DNA of 64,000 bases, from NCBI RefSeq assembly GCF_019970045.1, contig NZ_JAHXYI010000008.1, positions 124,001-188,000 of the forward strand. The letters run 5' to 3'. The translations under genes were made by a program, and so were the position numbers. Shown here one piece after another: positions 18,582 to 26,330 of the stretch; positions within the stretch are counted from its first letter, which is position 1, and every line of letters starts with the position of its first letter. Under the pieces are notes generated by a model, which was not told the origin of the DNA, did not search any database, and was given only the letters and a program-made list of their open reading frames with translations. The stretch comes from Chryseobacterium sp. GVT01B. GTDB lineage: Bacteria > Bacteroidota > Bacteroidia > Flavobacteriales > Weeksellaceae.

Positions 18582-18589
18582 CAAAATTA
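18582..18589 (-). promoter_or_regulatory. -7 promoter element for ccoI (TAATTTTG)
   Basis: An exact TAnnTTTG match on the minus strand, 20 bases upstream of ccoI. No convincing -33 is present. The palindrome at 18633-18644 is centred about 60 bases upstream of the implied start, a position compatible with an FNR-type activator. Confidence 0.42.
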
Positions 18590-18600
18590 TAACAAATTTT

Positions 18601-18632
18601 TTTGTTTATCGCGTTAAAAAGTTCTATTTTTG
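18601..18632 (+). promoter_or_regulatory. promoter of the Crp/Fnr regulator gene
   Basis: A full Bacteroidota promoter: TTTG at 18601-18604, a 20-base spacer, and TATTTTTG (TAnnTTTG) at 18625-18632. The start site should be about 18638, giving a leader of only about a dozen bases. Confidence 0.75.
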
Positions 18633-18644
18633 TGATAAATATCA
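18633..18644. promoter_or_regulatory. candidate Fnr-type operator in the ccoI/regulator divergent region
   Basis: A perfect FNR core palindrome TGAT-AAAT-ATCA. It overlaps the predicted transcription start of the regulator gene (suggesting autorepression) and lies about 60 bases upstream of the implied ccoI start (suggesting activation). The regulator keeps the recognition-helix Glu and Arg used by FNR-type proteins to read TGAT half-sites. Confidence 0.5.
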
Positions 18645-18650
18645 TATAAA

Positions 18651-19364
18651 ATGCCGCAGGAACAACAGATAGCAATTGAAGAGAGGTTCGCCAGAGTTTT
18701 TAATGATAAATCATTTAAAGAAAGACTTTCTAGCGCAGATTTTGAAAAATACATTAATGGCAAAAAGAAACTGAGTTTTCAGAAACATGATACCATTTTC
18801 GAGGATGGTGAAACTCCAAAAGGAGTTTTTGTTCTGGAAAAGGGGGCTGCCAAACTTTCGAAATCAGGTGCGTTCGGAAAAGATCAAATTTTAAGATTTA
18901 TCAAAGAAGGGGATATCATCGGCTATCGTTCTTTGCTTTGCGGGGAAAATTTCCAGGCCAAAGCAGAAGCTATGACAGATATTGAATGTGTTTTCTTACC
19001 CGCAGATATTTTCATGTATCTTCTGGAAGTAGATCCGCAACTGTCTTTCGTAATGCTTCAGAAAATCTCATACGAATTAGGAGAATCTTCAAATACCATT
19101 ACTTTCCTTGCCCAGAAAACGGTAAGAGAAAGACTGGCTGAAATACTGCTGCTTTTGGAACAGAAGCTGGGAGTAGATCCTGAAGGCTTCATCAAGATCT
19201 CATTAACGAGAGAAGAAATTGCCAATATCATCGGTACCGCTACAGAAAGTGCCATCCGTCTGATCTCAGAATTCAAACAGGATAGTCTCATTGAAGTAGA
19301 CGGAAGAAATATCAAGATCTTAAATCACGACAAACTCATGAAACTCGGTCACGTAGTTTTATAA
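18651..19364 (+). CDS. Crp/Fnr family transcriptional regulator (FixK/FNR-like, no Fe-S cysteines)
   Basis: A 237-residue regulator. Residues about 35-145 form the cyclic-nucleotide-binding-like beta-roll (IFEDGETPKGVFVLEKGAAKL, then EGDIIGYRSLL). A long dimer helix follows, then a winged HTH at about 175-225 with LTREEIANIIGTATESAIRLISEF. The recognition helix has Glu and Arg four residues apart, as in FNR; it lacks the Arg before Glu that marks CRP. There is no N-terminal Cys cluster, so it does not sense O2 with an Fe-S cluster like E. coli FNR. Divergent from ccoI; likely a controller of the cbb3 genes. Confidence 0.88.
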   Translation: MPQEQQIAIEERFARVFNDKSFKERLSSADFEKYINGKKKLSFQKHDTIFEDGETPKGVFVLEKGAAKLSKSGAFGKDQILRFIKEGDIIGYRSLLCGENFQAKAEAMTDIECVFLPADIFMYLLEVDPQLSFVMLQKISYELGESSNTITFLAQKTVRERLAEILLLLEQKLGVDPEGFIKISLTREEIANIIGTATESAIRLISEFKQDSLIEVDGRNIKILNHDKLMKLGHVVL

Positions 19365-19379
19365 ATCATACAAAAACTT

Positions 19380-19404
19380 AAGTCGGCTGAAGGCCGACTT
19401 TTTA
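19380..19404 (+). terminator. terminator after the Crp/Fnr gene
   Basis: An 8-bp perfect stem (AAGTCGGC with GCCGACTT), a 5-base loop and a T-rich tail. It separates the regulator from panB. Confidence 0.85.
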
Positions 19405-19425
19405 ACTTTTAAAAATAGATAAATT

Positions 19426-20241
19426 ATGTCTGTTCACTCTGAAATTAAAAAAGTTACGACTGAAACCTTGCGTAAAATGAAATTCGACAAGGAAAAAATA
19501 ACAATGCTTACAGCTTATGATTTTACCACAGCAAAGATGGTAGATGCAGGTGGAGTAGATGCTATTTTGATTGGAGACTCTGCAGCAAATGTAATGGCCG
19601 GTTTTGAAACCACATTGCCTATTACGCTGGATCAAATGATCTATCATGCTCAAAGTGTGGTAAGAGGAACCGACAGGGCTTTGGTTGTAGCAGATTTACC
19701 TTTCGGAACTTATCAGAGTAATCCTGAAAAAGCTTTGGAGTCTGCGGTAAGAATGATGAAGGAAGGTGGAGCACATGCTGTGAAAATTGAAGGCGGAAAG
19801 GAAATTTCCAAATCAATTAAAAAAATTATCAATGCAGGAATTCCGGTAATGGGACACCTGGGATTAACACCACAGTCTATTTATAAATTCGGTACATACA
19901 AAGTAAGAGCTAAAGAAGAGGCAGAAGCTGAAAAACTGATTGCTGATGCACAGCTTTTGGAAGAATTAGGCTGTTTTTCTGTTGTATTGGAGAAAATACC
20001 TGCAGAATTGGCGAAAAAAGTGACTGAAAGCATTTCCATTCCTACTATCGGAATCGGTGCCGGAGCAGATTGTGACGGACAGGTTTTAGTATATCATGAT
20101 ATGGTAGGGATGAACAAAGGTTTCAGTCCGAAATTCTTAAGAAGATATCTTGACCTTTACACAGAAATTACAGGAGCCGTTTCTCAATATGTAAAAGATG
20201 TGAAGAATGTAGAGTTTCCAAACGAAAACGAAAGCTATTAA
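19426..20241 (+). CDS. panB: 3-methyl-2-oxobutanoate hydroxymethyltransferase
   Basis: A 271-residue TIM-barrel enzyme of pantothenate (coenzyme A) synthesis. It transfers a hydroxymethyl group from 5,10-methylene-THF to alpha-ketoisovalerate to give ketopantoate. Visible hallmarks are MLTAYDFTTAKMVD (about 26), LIGDSAANVMAGFETTLP with the metal-binding Asp (about 47), AVKIEGG (about 122), MGHLGLTPQ (about 143) and PTIGIGAGADCDGQVLVYHD (about 206). Length and motif order are normal. No panC or panD is adjacent; the next two genes follow closely (3 and 11 bases). Confidence 0.96.
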   Translation: MSVHSEIKKVTTETLRKMKFDKEKITMLTAYDFTTAKMVDAGGVDAILIGDSAANVMAGFETTLPITLDQMIYHAQSVVRGTDRALVVADLPFGTYQSNPEKALESAVRMMKEGGAHAVKIEGGKEISKSIKKIINAGIPVMGHLGLTPQSIYKFGTYKVRAKEEAEAEKLIADAQLLEELGCFSVVLEKIPAELAKKVTESISIPTIGIGAGADCDGQVLVYHDMVGMNKGFSPKFLRRYLDLYTEITGAVSQYVKDVKNVEFPNENESY

Positions 20242-20244
20242 TCT

Positions 20245-20559
20245 ATGCAGAATCAACAATCTATCCAGGGAATATTATCTATTGCAGCACTGATTTGTCT
20301 TGCTGTAGGATGGTTTAATTTATTTTCCCCGGAAATCAATCATTTACTTTCAAGAAAAGTTTTTTATGTTCTGATAGGTGCGAGCTTCTTTATTCAGGCT
20401 CCACTGCTTACCAATAAGAATTTTGTCTATGCTATGTATGCTGCCGCTGTCATTTGTGTATTGGGAGCATTCATTCCGGAAGGTTCAAAACTTTCTGCAG
20501 TAAAAACAGTAGGGCTTCTGGCGGGAATCATCCTTTCATTATCCAATAGAAGAAGATAG
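20245..20559 (+). CDS. small membrane protein, unknown
   Basis: A 104-residue hydrophobic protein with about three to four membrane helices and a basic C-terminus (SNRRR). It starts 3 bases after panB and ends 11 bases before the pseudouridine synthase, so it is probably co-transcribed. No family recognised. Confidence 0.72.
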   Translation: MQNQQSIQGILSIAALICLAVGWFNLFSPEINHLLSRKVFYVLIGASFFIQAPLLTNKNFVYAMYAAAVICVLGAFIPEGSKLSAVKTVGLLAGIILSLSNRRR

Positions 20560-20570
20560 ACGGAAGAAGT

Positions 20571-21248
20571 ATGAAGGAGCAGATTATATATGAAGACAAC
20601 CATCTTCTGGTGATTAATAAAAAGGTTGGCCAGCTCGTTCAGGGTGATAAAACCGGTGATGAATCACTATTAGAATCCATCAAGAATTTTATAAAAATAA
20701 GAGATGCTAAGCCGGGAAATGTTTTTCTCGGCTTGGTTCATCGTATAGACCGTCCAACTTCCGGGCTGGTGATCTATGCCAAGACTTCCAAAGCACTTTC
20801 CCGTCTTACGCAGATGGTAAAAAACCGGGAGGTAAAAAAAACATATTGGGCGGTTGTGGGTAAAGAAATGATTCCCCAAAGTCAGCGGCTGGTACATTAT
20901 TTAAAGAAAAACGAAAAGAATAATAAAACTATTGTTTTTCCTAAAGCTACCGAAGGCGCAAAAGAAGCAATTCTTACCTATAATGTTATCAAGACATTAG
21001 ACAATTATTTGTTGCTGGAAATTGACCTTGAAACGGGAAGACATCACCAGATCAGAGCACAATTATCCAAAACAGGAATTCCGATTAAGGGTGATCTGAA
21101 ATATGGAGCACCACGTTCCAATCCGGATGGAGGAATCAATCTTCATGCAAGGAAACTTGAGTTTATTCATCCCGTAACCAAAGAAAATATTGAAATCATA
21201 GCTCCTGTTCCGCAGAATGATGCGATCTGGAGAGCTTGTGAAGAATAA
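20571..21248 (+). CDS. RluA-family pseudouridine synthase
   Basis: A 225-residue RNA-modifying enzyme. It has the RluA catalytic motif VHRIDRPTSGLVIYAKT (about 56-72) with the active-site Asp, then LEIDLETGRHHQIRAQLS (about 147) and IKGDLKYG. There is no N-terminal S4 domain, so it is the short single-domain type. The exact uridine (23S rRNA or tRNA) cannot be told from the sequence. Confidence 0.92.
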   Translation: MKEQIIYEDNHLLVINKKVGQLVQGDKTGDESLLESIKNFIKIRDAKPGNVFLGLVHRIDRPTSGLVIYAKTSKALSRLTQMVKNREVKKTYWAVVGKEMIPQSQRLVHYLKKNEKNNKTIVFPKATEGAKEAILTYNVIKTLDNYLLLEIDLETGRHHQIRAQLSKTGIPIKGDLKYGAPRSNPDGGINLHARKLEFIHPVTKENIEIIAPVPQNDAIWRACEE

Positions 21249-21268
21249 GCATATTATAAAACTATACC

Positions 21269-22111
21269 ATGAAATTCAAATCACTTTTATTAGCCACATT
21301 GCTGGTTATGGCATCTTGTTCAGACAATGATGAATTGCCGGTTGATAATTCACAACAGGCGATTACTGAAAATACTAGTAAAATATCGTGGAATTATCCT
21401 GTTTTGTCACCTGTCTTTAATGGATGGGAACAAAATTATATATTCGAATATGATGCTCAGGGAAGAATTAGTAAAAAAGTAGGAGGAAAGTTGGAACTTT
21501 CTAGTAGTACAGGGTTTCCTTATGCTTATTCAAAATCTGTTTATACAGCGGTAACCTATACAGGAAATACAGCAATTATGAAAGATTACAGCTCTGACCC
21601 TGGTTTCAATGTTCAGTTGAAGGAAAGAAGATTTGAATTTGATAACCAAGGTAGAGTTAGTAAAGTAGTTATTCCACAGGTTAATAATTCATATATGGAT
21701 AAGTATTTGTCCTATACTTATGACGCTTCAGGAAAGTTAACTGAGATTTTAACTCAATATCCTAATGTTCCATACGATCCAACTGATCCACAAGATTATA
21801 TTTTGACCTACGTAGAAAAGTTTATTTATAACACCTCAGGAAATTTAGAAAAGGCAATTAAAACTGAAAAGCATAATAATATTGATGCTTATGTTACGAA
21901 TGAAATTACATTTGATAACTTTGATTCTGCACAAAATCCATTTAAGAATTTGGGTATTTTTGAAGATTATTTTTACTTTTCATTATCAAAAAATAATCCT
22001 CAAAGAAGATTTTCAAAAGAGTTTAAACCTTATAGCTCCGAATTTTTTCTGAGCCAATCAAACTGGACTAATCAATATAATTCTGATGGAAGCTTGAAGC
22101 TTTTTTACTAA
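21269..22111 (+). CDS. putative lipoprotein with YD-repeat-like segments
   Basis: A 280-residue protein with a lipoprotein signal ending MASC (Cys about residue 17) and an acidic SDNDE tail. The mature region repeats patterns like FEYDAQGRISKK, FEFDNQGRVSK and YTYDASGKLTEI, resembling YD/RHS-type beta-strand repeats that are common in Bacteroidota surface lipoproteins. Probably outer-membrane anchored. It is followed by a hairpin terminator. Function unknown. Confidence 0.78.
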   Translation: MKFKSLLLATLLVMASCSDNDELPVDNSQQAITENTSKISWNYPVLSPVFNGWEQNYIFEYDAQGRISKKVGGKLELSSSTGFPYAYSKSVYTAVTYTGNTAIMKDYSSDPGFNVQLKERRFEFDNQGRVSKVVIPQVNNSYMDKYLSYTYDASGKLTEILTQYPNVPYDPTDPQDYILTYVEKFIYNTSGNLEKAIKTEKHNNIDAYVTNEITFDNFDSAQNPFKNLGIFEDYFYFSLSKNNPQRRFSKEFKPYSSEFFLSQSNWTNQYNSDGSLKLFY

Positions 22112-22135
22112 AAGAACTATTTAAAATAAAAGTGA

Positions 22136-22166
22136 AGACTGTCTCAAAATTGAGATGGTCTTTTTT
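22136..22166 (+). terminator. terminator before the thiamine operon leader
   Basis: A 12-bp stem with two G-U pairs (AGACTGTCTCAA with TTGAGATGGTCT) followed by six Ts. It closes the lipoprotein transcript before the TPP riboswitch. Confidence 0.8.
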
Positions 22167-22208
22167 CTTTAAAATCATTTCAGATTTTGCCCATTCTAAA
22201 AAAATGTC

Positions 22209-22216
22209 TAACTTCG
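22209..22216 (+). promoter_or_regulatory. likely -7 element of the thi operon (TAACTTCG)
   Basis: One mismatch from TAnnTTTG. It sits about 7 bases before the 5' strand of the TPP aptamer, where a start site is expected. Confidence 0.4.
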
Positions 22217-22222
22217 TCTCAA

Positions 22223-22302
22223 ACTTTAGGGGTGTCTGTTACCAACAGACTGAGACTTTACCCTTTGAACCTGATCTGGATCATACCAGCGTAGGGAAAA
22301 GT
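22223..22302 (+). ncRNA. TPP riboswitch (thi-box) of the thiamine operon
   Basis: All core thi-box elements are present in order: P1 strand ACTTT, GGGGTG, a P3-type hairpin (TCTGT/ACAGA), CTGAGA, ACCCTTTGAACCTGATCTGG, ATCATACCAGCG, TAGGGAAAAGT closing P1. This class binds thiamine pyrophosphate and shuts off thiamine genes. The downstream expression platform is described as a separate regulatory feature. Confidence 0.96.
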
Positions 22303-22340
22303 AGATGACTTTTGCTGTACATTCTATTGTACAATAATAG

Positions 22341-22375
22341 CCATTCCTAAAGTATATTTAAAATATTAGGAATGG
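22341..22375 (+). promoter_or_regulatory. start-codon-sequestering hairpin of the thi riboswitch
   Basis: CCATTCCTAA (22341-22350) pairs perfectly with TTAGGAATGG (22366-22375), burying the thiS ATG (22372-22374). The overlapping strand CCTAAAG (22346-22352) is also complementary to CTTTAGG (22224-22230) in the aptamer P1 strand, so the two pairings are mutually exclusive. Confidence 0.7.
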
Positions 22376-22578
22376 AACTTATAATCAACCACACCCGAAA
22401 AACATTTGATGTACTTCCTGAAAATCTGGAAGCATTACTGGCTATTGAGCTGCCTGGAAAAAAGAAAGGTATTGCTGTAGCCCTCAACAATCGCATTATT
22501 CCCCTGACATTCTGGGCGGAAACCATCCTTAACAACAACGATTCAGTTTTAATCATCACTGCCACTCAGGGCGGTTAA
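22372..22578 (+). CDS. thiS: sulfur-carrier protein ThiS
   Basis: A 68-residue ubiquitin-like protein ending in Gly-Gly, the tail that is adenylated by ThiF and converted to a thiocarboxylate to give sulfur for the thiazole ring. The start codon lies within the riboswitch hairpin. First gene of the thi operon, 24 bases before thiC. Confidence 0.93.
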   Translation: MELIINHTRKTFDVLPENLEALLAIELPGKKKGIAVALNNRIIPLTFWAETILNNNDSVLIITATQGG

Positions 22579-22602
22579 TTCTCATATTTAATACCAATAC
22601 TT

Positions 22603-24414
22603 ATGGCTCACTCCATTACATGTTCGCCATTTCCGAACTCAAAGAAAATCTATGTTGAAGGTACATTACACCCTATCAATGTAGCAATGCGTGAAATACA
22701 GCTTAGCCCCACCAAACTTAGCAATGGCGGCTTTGAACATAATGCTCCGGTTACTATTTACGACACTTCAGGTCCTTATACCGATGAAAATGCAGTTATT
22801 GATATTCAGAAAGGACTTCCAAGAATCAGGGAACAATGGATTCTGGACAGAAATGATGTGAATATCCTGAACGGAATTACTTCTGAATACGGAAAAGCCC
22901 GTTTAGCAGATCCACGTCTTGATGAATTAAGATTTTCCTATGATCATAAGCCCAAAGTAGCACAGGAAGGAAAAGAACTGACCCAGCTTTACTATGCAAA
23001 ACAGGGAATCATTACTCCGGAAATGGAATATGTGGCAATCAGGGAAAATCAAAGAATAGAACAGCTTGATTCTGTGTCTAAAGAAATGGCTTTTCAGCAT
23101 CCGGGACACAGCTTTGGAGCGAATACTCCGAAAAGTAAGATTACTCCGGAATTTGTAAGAGACGAAATTGCTGCCGGAAGAGCTATTATTCCCAATAATA
23201 TCAACCATCCGGAAAGTGAACCGATGATCATTGGAAGAAATTTCCTTGTGAAAATCAATGCCAATATCGGGAATAGCGCTGTTTCATCCAGTATTGAAGA
23301 GGAAGTGGAAAAAGCAGTATGGGCCTGCAGATGGGGAGCTGATACCATTATGGACCTTTCAACCGGAAAAAATATCCATGAAACAAGAGAATGGATCATC
23401 AGAAACAGTCCGGTTCCTATTGGTACAGTTCCAATCTATCAGGCATTGGAAAAAGTAAAAGGAGTTCCGGAAGATCTGACATGGGAAATTTTCAGAGATA
23501 CCCTTATTGAACAGGCAGAACAGGGAGTTTCCTACTTCACCATCCATGCGGGAGTTTTGTTGAGATACATTCATTTGACAGCGAAAAGAGTCACCGGAAT
23601 TGTTTCCAGAGGTGGATCTATTATGGCAAAATGGTGTTTGTTCCATCATAAAGAAAGTTTCCTGTATACTCATTTTGAAGAAATCTGCGAGATTATGAAG
23701 AAATACGACGTTGCTTTCTCTTTGGGAGACGGTCTTCGTCCGGGATCTATTGCAGACGCCAATGATGCCGCTCAGTTTGCCGAACTGGAAACTTTAGGTG
23801 AACTGACAAAGATAGCATGGAAACATAATGTACAGGTAATGATTGAAGGCCCGGGACACGTTCCGATGCACATGATTAAAGAAAATATGGAAAAGCAACT
23901 GGAAGAATGCCATGAAGCTCCGTTTTATACCTTAGGACCATTAACAACAGACATCGCACCTGGTTATGATCACATCACTTCCGGAATCGGGGCAGCAATG
24001 ATCGGATGGTTCGGGTGTGCAATGCTTTGTTATGTAACACCAAAGGAACATTTAGGACTTCCGAATAAAGATGATGTAAAAGTTGGAGTAATTACTTATA
24101 AATTGGCAGCCCACGCGGCAGATTTGGCAAAAGGTCATCCGGGAGCACAATACAGAGACAATGCATTAAGTAAAGCAAGATTTGAATTCAGATGGGAAGA
24201 TCAGTTCAATCTTTCATTAGATCCTGAAACTGCAAGAGCTTACCATGATGAAACCTTACCGGCAGAAGGAGCAAAAATTGCGCATTTCTGTTCTATGTGC
24301 GGACCAAAATTCTGTTCTATGAAAATTACCCAGGAAATTCGTGAATCCGCAGAACAGGGAATGCTGGATAAATCACAGGAGTTCATTGAGAAAGGTAAAG
24401 AAATTTATATATGA
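22603..24414 (+). CDS. thiC: phosphomethylpyrimidine synthase
   Basis: A 603-residue radical-SAM enzyme (non-canonical class) that turns aminoimidazole ribotide into HMP-P. Visible motifs: SPTKLSNGGFEHNAPVT near residue 31, the barrel signatures FLVKINANIGNSAVSSS (about 209) and GADTIMDLSTG (about 244), and the C-terminal CSMCGPKFCSM near 566 carrying the CX2CX4C cluster cysteines. Length is normal. It overlaps the following gene by 4 bases (ATGA). Confidence 0.97.
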   Translation: MAHSITCSPFPNSKKIYVEGTLHPINVAMREIQLSPTKLSNGGFEHNAPVTIYDTSGPYTDENAVIDIQKGLPRIREQWILDRNDVNILNGITSEYGKARLADPRLDELRFSYDHKPKVAQEGKELTQLYYAKQGIITPEMEYVAIRENQRIEQLDSVSKEMAFQHPGHSFGANTPKSKITPEFVRDEIAAGRAIIPNNINHPESEPMIIGRNFLVKINANIGNSAVSSSIEEEVEKAVWACRWGADTIMDLSTGKNIHETREWIIRNSPVPIGTVPIYQALEKVKGVPEDLTWEIFRDTLIEQAEQGVSYFTIHAGVLLRYIHLTAKRVTGIVSRGGSIMAKWCLFHHKESFLYTHFEEICEIMKKYDVAFSLGDGLRPGSIADANDAAQFAELETLGELTKIAWKHNVQVMIEGPGHVPMHMIKENMEKQLEECHEAPFYTLGPLTTDIAPGYDHITSGIGAAMIGWFGCAMLCYVTPKEHLGLPNKDDVKVGVITYKLAAHAADLAKGHPGAQYRDNALSKARFEFRWEDQFNLSLDPETARAYHDETLPAEGAKIAHFCSMCGPKFCSMKITQEIRESAEQGMLDKSQEFIEKGKEIYI

Positions 24415-24998
24415 TCTTTGTTATCACTCCTGATCTGATGGTTCCAAAGGAAACAGATAGTATCAATCAGATGTTTCAGGAAGGTCTTGATCTGCTTCAT
24501 ATCCGAAAACCATGGATCAGCAGAAATGAAATGACTGAATTTATTACTCAGATTGATGAAGCTTTCTATCCACAACTGGTACTGCATACGCATTACGATC
24601 TTGGAAAGGAATTTACTATTTCAAGGTTTCATTTCAGAGAGATTGATAGAAAGGAAGATATATACAAGCCTTTTGTGAAAGAGGAGACCATTTCAACATC
24701 GGTACACGATATTAAAACATACAATACTTTGGATAAAGAATGGGAATATGCTTTTATAAGCCCATTCTTTCCAAGTATATCCAAAAAAGGATATGGATTG
24801 AATTCAACCATTCAGGAAGAAATACAACATCGGAATAATCCGGACGTGAAATTGATTGCCCTTGGAGGAATTAATCAGGATAATATTCATCAAGTTTTCG
24901 AGGCAGATGCCAATGGAGCAGCTTTATTAGGCGCTATCTGGGAAAGTGAAGAACCTTTAAAAGTATTCAAAAAATGCAGGAACGCCCTTATGTCATAA
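24411..24998 (+). CDS. ThiE-like/TenI thiazole-phosphate protein
   Basis: A 195-residue TIM-barrel protein of the ThiE/TenI family, with LLHIRKPW (about 28), SVHDIKTYN, FISPFFPSISKKGYG (about 115-130) and ALGGINQDN (about 152). True ThiE enzymes usually keep RxK and a Gly-rich phosphate loop; this one is shorter and more divergent than the second copy at 25716-26330. TenI converts the thiazole tautomer, so it may be a tenI paralogue, but a second ThiE cannot be excluded. Overlaps thiC by 4 bases and thiD by 25 bases. Confidence 0.75.
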   Translation: MIFVITPDLMVPKETDSINQMFQEGLDLLHIRKPWISRNEMTEFITQIDEAFYPQLVLHTHYDLGKEFTISRFHFREIDRKEDIYKPFVKEETISTSVHDIKTYNTLDKEWEYAFISPFFPSISKKGYGLNSTIQEEIQHRNNPDVKLIALGGINQDNIHQVFEADANGAALLGAIWESEEPLKVFKKCRNALMS

Positions 24999-25711
24999 GT
25001 ATAGCAGGCTTTGATCCCAGTGGTGGAGCAGGCTTATTATCAGATTGTAAAACCTTTGAACAGTCGAAAGTGATTGGGCTGGGAGTATGTACAGCATTGA
25101 CATTGCAAACAGCTTCCCAATGTCTTAGTCTTGAATGGCGGCTATTGGAGGAAGTGACAAAAGCAATTCAGGTATTGTTGGAAAGCTATCCCGTTTCAGC
25201 AGTGAAAATCGGAATTGTGAAAGATGCAGAATTTCTGGATGAAATTATAAAAAAGGTAAAGAGCAACGATCCCGAAGTAAAAATAGTTTGGGACCCTGTT
25301 CTTAAAAGCACTTCCGAATTCAATTTTTTTGATCTTGAAACACTTCCTCAATTAAAAAATACAGTTAATAAACTCAGTTTAATAACTCCCAATTATAATG
25401 AATACAAAATTTTAAAGGAAAATAATCTTTTACCGGATTCCAATAAATGCTCATTGCTGATCAAAGGAGGACATAGAGATGATCATTTAGGAACGGATAT
25501 TTTAGTTGAAAACGAAAAAGAAATTGTTTTAACTCCAACTGAAAGTAGTGCAGCCTATTTTCCTAAACATGGCTCCGGCTGTGTTTTATCATCAGCCATT
25601 ACAGCAGAACTTGCGAAAGGTGAAAACATCGAAACTGCCTGTATAAATGGGAAATTATACATCGAAAAATTTTTAAAAAGCAATCCCTCTTTACTGGGAA
25701 CGCATTCATAG
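24974..25711 (+). CDS. thiD: hydroxymethylpyrimidine/phosphomethylpyrimidine kinase
   Basis: A 245-residue ribokinase-fold kinase that phosphorylates HMP and HMP-P. The N-terminal SIAGFDPSGGAGLLSDCKTF (about 9-28) is diagnostic, with VWDPVLKSTS (about 98), ITPNYNE (about 139) and GSGCVLSSAITAELAKG (about 199) forming the active site. The start overlaps the preceding gene by 25 bases, suggesting translational coupling. Confidence 0.92.
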   Translation: MQERPYVISIAGFDPSGGAGLLSDCKTFEQSKVIGLGVCTALTLQTASQCLSLEWRLLEEVTKAIQVLLESYPVSAVKIGIVKDAEFLDEIIKKVKSNDPEVKIVWDPVLKSTSEFNFFDLETLPQLKNTVNKLSLITPNYNEYKILKENNLLPDSNKCSLLIKGGHRDDHLGTDILVENEKEIVLTPTESSAAYFPKHGSGCVLSSAITAELAKGENIETACINGKLYIEKFLKSNPSLLGTHS

Positions 25712-25715
25712 AAAA

Positions 25716-26330
25716 ATGGAAAAATTACAATACATATCACAGGGAAATACCCTTCAGGAACAGGAACTTTGTATCCGAAAAGCCCTTGACAACGGTGTCA
25801 AATGGGTACAGGTTCGATGGAAAATTGCTCCTGAAAATGAATTGATTCATCTTTGTGAAATATCAAAACAACTTTGTTCAGAATATCAATCGGTTTGTAT
25901 CATCAATGATCATATACAAATAGCGAAAGAAATTGATGCGGATGGTGTGCATTTAGGATTAAATGACAGCGCTGTAGAAGAAGCCAGACAGATTCTGGGA
26001 GAAAATAAAATTATTGGTGGAACAGCAAATACTCTTTCAGATGTCATACAGAGAATCAATGAATCTTGTGATTATATCGGTTTGGGGCCATTGAGATTTA
26101 CCACAACCAAAGAAAAATTAAGCCCTGTTCTTGGGTTTGAAGGATATCAGAAAATCATAGATGGTTTAAGAGAGCAATCAATTGACATTCCTAAAATATT
26201 TGCAATCGGAAGTGTTGGCCTTGAAGATATTTTGCCGTTACAGGAGATCGGAATTTATGGTGTTGCCGTATCCGGAATAATTACAAAGCAGCCGACCATT
26301 ATTAATGAATTAAAAAAAGTAATGATATGA
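25716..26330 (+). CDS. thiE: thiamine-phosphate synthase
   Basis: A 204-residue TIM-barrel enzyme that joins HMP-PP and HET-P. Motifs: VQVRWK (about 33, the RxK site), INDH (about 65), DGVHLG (about 79), IIGGTAN (about 98), YIGLGPLRFTTTKE (about 122) and a phosphate-binding AIGSVGLED region (about 165). Better conserved than the ThiE-like gene upstream, so this is taken as the main ThiE. Overlaps thiG by 4 bases. Confidence 0.9.
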   Translation: MEKLQYISQGNTLQEQELCIRKALDNGVKWVQVRWKIAPENELIHLCEISKQLCSEYQSVCIINDHIQIAKEIDADGVHLGLNDSAVEEARQILGENKIIGGTANTLSDVIQRINESCDYIGLGPLRFTTTKEKLSPVLGFEGYQKIIDGLREQSIDIPKIFAIGSVGLEDILPLQEIGIYGVAVSGIITKQPTIINELKKVMI

